From contig CABFPE010000149.1 in NCBI GenBank assembly GCA_900660155.1, positions 301,942 through 365,941 on the forward strand: a stretch of DNA of 64,000 bases, in the 5' to 3' direction. The translations under genes and the position numbers were made by a program. The DNA is from Hofstenia miamia. Its lineage: Eukaryota; Xenacoelomorpha; Acoela; Hofsteniidae. Positions 56,460 to 64,000 of this stretch are shown piece by piece (the first letter of the stretch is position 1; each line of letters opens with the position of its first letter). The notes beneath the pieces were generated by a model. That model searched no databases and had not been told where the DNA came from. It saw nothing but the letters and a program-made list of their open reading frames with translations.

Positions 56460-57205
56460 AATGCGTAATTCTAACATCCAACTCACTAGAACTCACACCC
56501 GCTCAACAGGTCGAGGTCGTTGTCAAGTTTATATAATTTAATATAAATTGTGACAATTTCAAGGGAAGCTTGTGTACACTATTTAAAATCTAAATGTACT
56601 AAATACCAATTATTAGTTTCATTAATATATGAATAAATTTGTAAATATTTAGAAATGCATGTACATGCTATATCATATGTAGATAAAAACCTTCATTTTC
56701 AACTGGTATAATTCACAACTGCATGCAAATATTGGAATGAAAACAACGTTACATTTGAAAAATCCATAACTTCTTTCGTGAATTAATTTTTTGCATATTA
56801 TTGAATTAGGTTATACAGCTCTCTTCTGATTTATTAATTCTCAACAACTGGAATATAATATATTATATATAAAATACAAATAGTTCATTAAGATCTAATG
56901 ATGCGTTAAATCTGGTAATTACTTGCAAAAGATCCTCTTAGTTATTGAGGTTAAATTTCAAGTAGCAAGCTTTGATGTCGCAGTCAACAGGTAAGCTAAG
57001 CAAATCACTTAAATAGAGAACAATACTTGAGTGTCGCGTGTTCACAAATAGCAGTAGCAAATCATTCAAGCAGTTGGCATTAGATAACATTTGCAATCTC
57101 ACTGCCAGAACTCATTTTCAAGTCTACTTCAAACGAGTAAGTCTTATTTGGTTTCAACATTTAAAAACAATCTGACAACATATTATTCATTTAAATTAAT
57201 TATAT
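56460..57205. other. AT-rich intergenic, nothing recognised
   Basis: No supported structure. Confidence 0.4.
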
Positions 57206-57213
57206 GTCTGTAT

Positions 57214-57561
57214 CAGACTTGTCAACGAGCCGTAATTTCTAAGCTCGACTCGTTTAAATTTTGAGAAAGTTCGGCTCGCCACATAAAATCTTTAAATGAG
57301 GCTCGTTTCAGCTCGATATTTTTTTAAAATATTATGCTCTCAGAATTTTTTCAATTGCTCTTCCTATTATTTAATAAACATTTCTAAAATAAGATTAAAA
57401 GTAAGGAATATTGAATGAAAAAATAAGAAAAATCTGCAAAATCAAATTAACAAGCAGCACTATAAATTTGGTTTGCTTAAAAACGGCTCGTTTTGGGCTC
57501 GTTGTACATCCAATACTCTGCTCGGCTCAGCTCGGCTCGGCTCAGCTCGTTGACAATTCAG
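57214..57561. mobile_element. hAT-type MITE, CTCGG family, complete
   Basis: The left end CAGACTTGTCAACGAGC and inverted right end CTGAATTGTCAACGAGC flank a 348-bp AT-rich body with GGCTCG/CTCGG repeats at both tips. The exact 8-bp duplication GTCTGTAT lies at 57206-57213 and 57562-57569. Best-preserved copy of the family also seen at 15231 (inverted) and 21417. Confidence 0.85.
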
Positions 57562-57569
57562 GTCTGTAT

Positions 57570-58990
57570 CTGTATTAATTATAAATTAAGTTAGATAAAT
57601 TATGAGAGTTAAAATGCTGTCATTAATCTACTCTGAATTTATTTCGTTTCCTTCATACATATATTCGACATTATTTGATATTGATTATCAAATCGATTGT
57701 TTTTTATTGCAGTGTACTCAACAAGGTGAATATAGACGCGTACTTTTCACAACTTACATATATTTGATATAAGCTATCAATAAGTTACAAATTTAAATTT
57801 GTTTGAAACAGTTAGATCTATCAATGAGTAAAGACTTCAAGGCTTTATGTCTTCAAATGATCGATGTTGAGAACAAATTTTATAATATTATGTCTCTGCA
57901 TTTTGCTAGACAGTACTTGGTAATAAATGTATAAAAATTTAATTTGATGGATCGTTAATTAGATACCATAAACGTAAACTTTTCCAAAAAATTAATTTCT
58001 GCAATCTAAATTCGTTCTTACACCCATTTTCGAAATTTCAGAAAAAATATATGCTGTAAAGAAATTTAATTTCAAATTAAACTATTTTTGGGATTTTAAA
58101 TTTATCAAAAATTTTGCATTTATGCAATTATGAATTCTTAAAAAAAGTAAAATAAGCATGAAAATAGTATTTGATAAAGTAGAAATTCCACCATTTCAAA
58201 CTGCTAAAACCAATAATAAATTTATTTGAGGAATCATCGAAAATAATGTCACATTTAGGAACATTCCAAATTTTTAGTGATCACATGTTGTATTTGAATA
58301 TTCCAGAACATTTCCTGACCCCAATGCTAAAACAATTCATCTATTACTCTACTACATTTCCTATAGTGTTTTGCTGAAGAAATTTGCTTCTATTATATAC
58401 AGAAATATTTTTAAAATTTTTTATCTTGCTTTATAATGAAATAGTTCATTTTCTAAAAATAAAGCTTTGGCTAACAATTTATATCTAATGATAGTAAAAT
58501 CAAAAAATTACATGCAGTGATGCTCAGAGAGCGCATAATTTGTTGAATTTTGCTAAACAAATGACATATGTAACTGTCTATTTTTGACATTAATTCAGTG
58601 AGATACTCACTCAAAGATCCGCCTCCTTTTGACAATTTGACTGCTAGCTATCAAACATTGCTAAACAATTGTTGATTTCATACTTAAGTGACGATCCAGA
58701 ACAATTAGCTTGCCATTTTAACTTAACTCCAATGTAGCATAATGATTCGCAAAATATTCAAAGTGTTTTCTTTCTTAGTACTAGAAAATAATTAAATAGC
58801 TTGGGTGTAATCAGACATACGCGTTGAATAAACTTAAACTTTGTAATATTTAACTATTGGCGCTCTGATGCTTTCTGTGATTATCTGAATATTTACCAAA
58901 AACGAATCTGAGAATTTCTGCTAGTGGGAGCCTTACAGCATATCTTCATAAATACATTTGTTATAGGGTCTTACCTGTTTGACATTAATA
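57570..58990. other. AT-rich intergenic, nothing recognised
   Basis: No coding, RNA or repeat structure is supported on either strand. Confidence 0.4.
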
Positions 58991-59640
58991 TTAAAAAATT
59001 TGAGTGTTTATAGGCATTAGTCTTGCATATTTATGCCCATACCAAGCCTTTTCACTTTTCAAAAAAACTTTATTCTTAGACAATGAAGACAGTGACAATA
59101 TATTTTCATTTAATATTTTGAAATAAATCAGAATATCGTAGTATTGATGCAAGAGATCAATTGGAGAGCACATTCTCCAATTCTCTTTGTAGATGTTTTT
59201 CTGCTTTCAGTTGATTTTTTCTTAGTCATTCTAGAATGTTCTGAAATAATTTCAAAAAGAAAATAGTCGCAATTTTTGAGAATATCTTTATATAAGGAGT
59301 TGTAACTTGAATTTGAGATCATCATGAATTGAAGTATAAGTTGTAATCATTTCAGCCCTAAAAGCTTTACCTTGAAAACAATCTATTTTTAGAGCATTTG
59401 AACGGCTTTCCCATACTATGCAACTCTTTAGATGTACAAAGCAGGTAGACATCAGTATTAACAGGCCGTTATAGCTTTTCGACATGTTCATTAAAAGATA
59501 GCTTCTCGTCAAATTCGACTTCCAAAATGGACAGACAAGGATTATCTTCAATGGAATAATCAGTTGTTTTGTCTTGTCATCACTAAGTCTAAGAAATTTT
59601 CACACCACTAGGTTTGGACATATTCCATCAACTCTGCTGT
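58991..59640 (-). pseudogene. possible LINE RT thumb/connection scrap
   Basis: Minus strand. ILEVEFDEKLSFNEHVEKL (about 59530-59475) resembles the post-catalytic LINE motif (LGV-x-D-x-x-L-x-W-x-x-H-x-x-x-x). KIS and Lys-rich pieces precede it and several Asn/Tyr-rich frames follow. It is heavily broken and may instead be chance; no catalytic box is present. Confidence 0.35.
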
Positions 59641-60160
59641 CGGATCAAAATTAGATTTAATACTAGAGCTCCTGTTAATTTCACAGCATTTCCGACACAT
59701 TATTGTCTATTCAACACGTGTGAATAAAGTCTTTCCCATGGCAATACTTAATGCTACCCCTCGAAGACATACTACATTACGTAATATAGTACGTCTTTGC
59801 TCCCACTAACAGGACAACGTCAGCCTCAAATATTGTTATGCTTACCGCAAGTCGTCAGGCCGTGATTTTAGAAGGCTTTATCCACACCCAAATCATAGGT
59901 AGCTGTGTCTCGATAAATTATTCCTCAATCTAATTATTAGGATGACTGTATAATGCAGTTAGGTATCTAGTGATGTTTTATTGAAATACAAACTGTATTT
60001 CTTAAAGTTGAACGACATTTCTTAGTTTCAGCATTCCGTTTATCAGAACTTGCCTGCATTAAATCTTAGGATTAAACTAAAACTTTCAGACATGCCATTA
60101 AACAGAAAATCTATAGTTGAAGTAAAACATTTATTTTTATAGATGCTCTTAGTTCAAATC
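59641..60160. other. intergenic with a 34-bp palindrome
   Basis: A slightly GC-richer stretch (59690-59880) without a coding frame. The palindrome at 59764-59797 is its only structure. Confidence 0.4.
59764..59797. repeat. 34-bp palindrome
   Basis: AAGACATACTACATTAC and its imperfect inverse (15 of 17 pairs) meet at a central ACGT with no loop. Could be a binding site or a foldback remnant. Confidence 0.65.
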
Positions 60161-60289
60161 TTTGGCAACTAAGACCTCGCTCTGGGCTTGCAGAATACTT
60201 TGTTTACAGGGTTTTCAATTCTATTTCGACAATTTTCACATCAATTTCGACAAAAATTTAAAAAAAGTAATTTACTCTTATATGAGTCA

Positions 60290-61420
60290 GGAAGATAATC
60301 AGCAAAAAACTAATGGTGAAGGAATGGCGGGTTCTGAAAGAAATACCAGCGGAAGTTATATTAAGATAACTTTCGAATTGAGATCGTTAATACAGTCTCA
60401 AAAGAATATCAGTACTATCGATTATAAATAAATATCGAAAAACAGGTTCTTGGAAATCAGGACATAAAGAAGGAGCCTATATTTTGAAGGTGACCTCCAA
60501 TATTAAGGAGTACCTTCATGCTTCTTTATCCGAGAATGTTACTTTGACATTNGGTTCTAAAAGAAATGCCAGCGGAAGTTATATTAAGATAACTTTCGAA
60601 TTGAGATCGTTAATACAGTCTCAAAAGAATATCAGTACTATCGATTATAAATAAATATCGAAAAACAGGTTCTTGGAAATCAGGACATAAAGAAGGAGCC
60701 TATATTTTGAAGGTGACCTCCAATATTAAGGAGTACCTTCATGCTTCTTTATCCGAGAATGTTACTTTGACATTGGAGGAGATGAAAAATTTGGTCAGTG
60801 AAAGATTTTCTTTGGGCGTAAGTACGACTTCTATTCACTATTCTTGGATAGGATTACATTATTCTTTTAAAAGGATTCATCAAATTCCAATTCAGCGTAA
60901 AACAGAGCGTACTATCAATTTGAGCGAAAGCTGTGCAAATAACTTCGATGAAGTATCAACACAATATGATTGGTCAAACATCATTTACCTTGATGAAATC
61001 TAATTCAACATCACCCTTAGAAAAATTTATGGAAGAGCTCCTAGATCCCAAACCCGCATTGCCAGATCAAATGGAATTAGAGAAATCAATTATTCTTCAT
61101 GTGCAGCCATGAGCCGCGATGGACCTTTTTATTTTAGCACGAAAAGGGGGCCTACAACGGTGAGTTTTTTGTTGAATTTCTCAAGAGACTTTTTGCTCTT
61201 TTAGAACACAAAGGACCTTGCTTACTAATAATGGATAATGTCCGTTTTCATGGGTCAGCTATTGTTACAGATTTTGTAGCCAAGTCTCCACAAGGTAATG
61301 CTTCTGCCTCCATATTCCCCTTTTTTGAACCCTATTGAAGAAAAGTTTTCTAAATGAAAAGGGTTAGTTAGGGGTCGAACGTTTTCAATGAAGAGTCTCT
61401 GTTTCAAGCAATGGATGGTT
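60290..61420 (+). pseudogene. Tc1/IS630-type DDE transposase relic
   Basis: A helix-turn-helix-like N-terminus (SGSYIKITFELRSLI, about 60340-60390; then KNRFLEIRT) leads to EYLHASLSENVTLTLEEMKN and GVSTTSIHYSWIGLHYSFKR (60730-60900), the usual second HTH of IS630/Tc1 transposases. The DDE core follows. WSNIIYLDEI (about 60975-61003) holds the first Asp. SRDGPFYFST is at about 61110, and LLIMDNVRFHGS-like sequence at about 61220-61255 holds the second Asp. PPYSPFLNPIEEKFSK (about 61300-61355) holds the third acidic residue in the family's NPIE box. Several stops and frame shifts break it. The N-terminal region appears twice because of an assembly join at 60552. Confidence 0.75.
60330..60774. 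repeat. 222-bp direct duplication at a single-N join
   Basis: 60330-60551 and 60553-60774 are the same sequence with two visible substitutions (CTGAAAGAAATACC versus CTAAAAGAAATGCC). The single N at 60552 is exactly at the junction, pointing to overlapping contig ends or haplotypes that were not merged. Confidence 0.85.
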
Positions 61421-61479
61421 CTTGGAATAGGATTAGTGAAAACGATTGCAATAGATAGGAAAAACACTCAAGAAGCTTT

Positions 61480-61820
61480 TTATTACCAATTAAAAACCCT
61501 GTATTACTAAATTCAAAAAATTTTTCTGGATACAAACTGAGTAACTTACTTAAATATAACTTGATTTTAGTTTCAATGGTTTCCTTGTATGTTTCAATAG
61601 CTAACAATGCTGAATTTCGTAATCATTAGAATGCTTTAATCAAATTGACTTATCCTCTTATTCCATTACTATTCGACTTAATTCATACAGTAATTCATAA
61701 ATGAATATTGATTCGTAGCATCTTAAAGGCTTATATTTTGTTTATCACATGCTATCAGCAATCTGTTCTTAAAAAATTAATATGAGTTGTGTTATTGAAC
61801 AATAATGTTTGATAGATTGA
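61480..61820. other. AT-rich spacer, nothing recognised
   Basis: No supported structure. The right end of the Tc1-type element was not found. Confidence 0.35.
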
Positions 61821-61849
61821 ATGTATTGTAAGACTATAACCATTTCTGG

Positions 61850-62006
61850 TTCCAAGGAAAGTCGGGAATACGACAATGGCATTCCCCAGGAAAGAAAATC
61901 CACTTGGGGAAAATTAAGAATGAGTTTAGGCTTAGTAAATCGACCTGAGCTGAGTGGTCCATTACAGGAACCTCCCTTTGGATCTCCATTAACATTTCCA
62001 TTGGTA
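61850..62006 (+). other. candidate host exon, unrecognised
   Basis: An open frame reads KESREYDNGIPQERKSTWGK, then LRMSLGLVNRPELSGPLQEP and PFGSPLTFPL, and ends at a GTAAAT donor (62007). Base composition is clearly less AT-rich than its surroundings, and the residue mix is protein-like. An AG at about 61857 could be the acceptor. I do not recognise the family. Confidence 0.35.
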
Positions 62007-62324
62007 AATTGATTTCAATTCTTGAATTAGAATATTGTTATCGCAATTCAATTGCCTATGTTGTCACATACACCTTTTTATGTAAGAAATGCCGCTATTA
62101 TTCATAAAAACTTGCAAAAACTTCAAAGTGTCTTTGATAATTTTCATGCTTTGTAAAACTTAAAAACTGCTAAATCGAAGCCAGTTCATTTTTATCAAAC
62201 TGCGTGAAACTGTAAATAATAAGTTCTGATTGCACTAGAAAACCTTTCAATTTAACAATTGTTTAAACAATGTTTAAATTAAGGATATTTCACATTTCGT
62301 ATGTGGATCTCCAGAAATTTGTTC

Positions 62325-62486
62325 AGTTGAAAGAAATTTTTGGGCCATATCTAGAGTCCTTTGCCGTACTACTTAGCGCCGACATGTCCATGATACGATT
62401 TTTTGTATCCATTTCCATTTCAGAGCTATGGAGTTCTGTCGATCCATCTATTACTTTAATGATAACTAGCATTTTAACAGCGACTT
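62325..62486 (-). other. candidate terminal exon, unrecognised
   Basis: The minus strand has a pyrimidine-rich TTTATATTTTACTCAAG acceptor at about 62486, then VAVKMLVIIKVIDGSTELHS, SEMEMDTKNRIMDMSALSST and AKDSRYGPKISFN before a stop. The composition is coding-like, but no domain is recognised. Confidence 0.25.
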
Positions 62487-62499
62487 GAGTAAAATATAA

Positions 62500-63420
62500 A
62501 TTAGAAAAAAATGAATAGTGCGGGGAGGCATATCGCACCATCTGCAATATTGGAGTATTTACCGATATCGCGCAATTTCGATAGTAATATGAAGAAATGT
62601 AGAAGAAAATTGAGAAGAACTACACCTTATTGTACAAAAGATTAAGATATCACTAGTGAATTTCTTAAAGGGGATTTGTTGAATGCTGCATATAGGATTT
62701 TGCATAAAGTGCCGTACCAATATCCAGCCCGAACTCTGTTGAGAGATTTACAACATTTCTTCATATGCAACCAAAACTTCGATTGCATTACTGTCAACAC
62801 TAACCTCTGCTGCATCTAATTCATCAAAAATTACCAATGATAATCTTAGTGAGAAATCCACGGATCGCACTTTCAGATTCAGATCCACTCCAGATTCAAT
62901 GGATGAGCAGGCTAAGTGGTTTTTCTATATTTATCACCTATATACAGTATAAAGTTCAGTAGGAGTAATATTTTTCTAGATTCTATTACCACTATTGACA
63001 TCATATCTGTTGATAAACTTACCTAAAAGATCAAAAAATAAGATGGAAAGAATGTTGAATTGGAGTTTAGCTATCATCTGTGAAAATAGCAATCAAGAAA
63101 ATATCAGAAGAGCTTACAAACTCTTTTCATTAGACCATTTACAAAAATTAAAATCATTGCAAATATTTTTTCAAAATTAGATCAAAAGAATAAATTCCAT
63201 CAAAACTATATATTTGAACGAAATGCTATAGAAAATTAAAATTTACAAAAAGATAATGGAAAACTGTTTTATCAATTGCTGTATAGATGTACGTATGGAA
63301 CAAATTATCTCCTCCAATTAAAAAAGAATCTAATTTTAAAGAGTTTAAGAAAAAAATTAGATTAGAATTATCACCAAAGAAAAGATCTTATTTGGACATT
63401 CATTGAATGAGGTCCGTAAG
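62500..63420 (+). other. coding-like scraps, unrecognised
   Basis: Frames such as LLNAAYRILHKVPYQYPART (about 62680-62740) and KRSKNKMERMLNWSLAIICE (63022-63090) look more protein-like than background. They do not form one ORF and match no family I recognise. They may be decayed mobile DNA. Confidence 0.25.
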
Positions 63421-63558
63421 TAAATAATATCAACTTGCAACTAAGTCGAATGATAGAAAAAACAAATTACTTTAAGCCTTAATAAGAATTTTTATTCTTT
63501 TCTGTATAGTACAAAGGTTTATGATAAATAAATAAAATTTATTTATAATTTATTTTAT

Positions 63559-64000
63559 TTATTTTCTAATATATTGCATAAATTGCTTAATATGTTCATT
63601 ATAGTTGTTTGTTTGAATTCCAGGCATTTTGGTCTCGTCCCATTGATATACTTTGTCTGCATAGTTCACGTACACAATATTATTAAATTGATGAATGTTC
63701 ACTAAAACCTGGTTGTGATCAATAATAAGCAAAAAAAACAGGACAGCGTTTAGTGGGAGAAATCCATCACATATTTGCGCGTAGGATTGCACTATGTTGC
63801 AGTTGAAATACGTTTGCTTTTGTCCCAGCTGAGTTAATTTCATTTTAAAAAAATTCATCATATAATTTTGTAACAGTATCCGGTTTCGTGTATGGTCTGC
63901 TCACTTTTAAAAACGTCAAACCGATTACAATTATACATAGGAATAGGATAAATAAATCCCATGGTATGGAATTATTCCTCAGAACCTTACTTGGATTTAT
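63559..64000 (-). other. unrecognised 100-codon ORF and upstream membrane-type segment
   Basis: The minus-strand frame 63861-63559 includes DGFLPLNAVLFFLLIIDHNQ and NIVYVNYADKVYQWDETKMP, with one hydrophobic stretch. In another frame just upstream (about 63990-63870), SIPWDLFILFLCIIVIGLTF is a convincing transmembrane segment. The two overlap near 63860 and run toward the window edge. The family is unknown; it could be a host gene or an old mobile-element gene. Confidence 0.3.

Noticed and set aside
1-64000. CRISPR arrays, rRNA or tRNA genes
   Set aside because: No regularly spaced direct repeats with unique spacers, no rRNA-like conserved blocks and no cloverleaf were seen on either strand.

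Overview
The window is about 64 kb of AT-rich animal genomic DNA with spliced host exons, long non-coding stretches, (TA)n microsatellites and many decayed transposons. There are no operons and no bacterial or viral gene packing. The CRMP/dihydropyrimidinase-type gene and a lengsin-type glutamine-synthetase homologue point to an invertebrate metazoan. The sequence alone does not settle the phylum.

Two host genes are well supported. (1) The 3' end of a collapsin-response-mediator-protein/dihydropyrimidinase-like gene lies on the + strand at 183-2632 in four exons, and its 5' part is outside the window. (2) A complete intronless 452-codon ORF of the glutamine synthetase I/lengsin family lies at 23148-24506 on the + strand. 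Its fold and ligand residues are kept, but Met replaces the Glu that guards the active site. A few unrecognised coding-like pieces lie at about 15.6, 26.3, 27.6, 36.5-36.8 and 61.8-63.9 kb.

The rest is mostly mobile DNA. 2.6-22.5 kb: a Harbinger-type MITE, a wrecked hAT (DUF4371/ZMYM1-like) transposase, several small hAT-type elements whose tips carry family-specific GC-rich short repeats and 8-bp target duplications, and a LINE fragment inside one of them. 26-29.5 kb: a dispersed repeat, a hAT fragment and doubtful assembly joins at single Ns. 36.8-39.4 kb: a Penelope-like element with reverse transcriptase and GIY-YIG remnants on the minus strand, plus hammerhead-ribozyme-like motifs beside (TA)n arrays. 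A third such motif opens the window inside a CRMP intron. 41.8-45.9 kb: two piggyBac-type elements bounded by TTAA or a near match. 47.4-49.7 kb: a 95-bp-arm foldback and a BED-finger hAT with an exact 250-bp internal duplication.

The most structured locus is 50.4-56.3 kb. A CR1-like LINE (minus strand; esterase-like ORF1 end, endonuclease, RT) is interrupted by one hAT element of 1.7 kb, which includes a 1000-N gap. It is also interrupted by a three-deep nest of hAT-type elements, whose outer two have exact 8-bp target duplications. After a last MITE at 57.2 kb come a probable LINE scrap, a 34-bp palindrome, a Tc1/IS630-type transposase relic with an assembly duplication at 60.55 kb, and unrecognised ORFs at the right edge. 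I found no tRNA, rRNA or CRISPR array.
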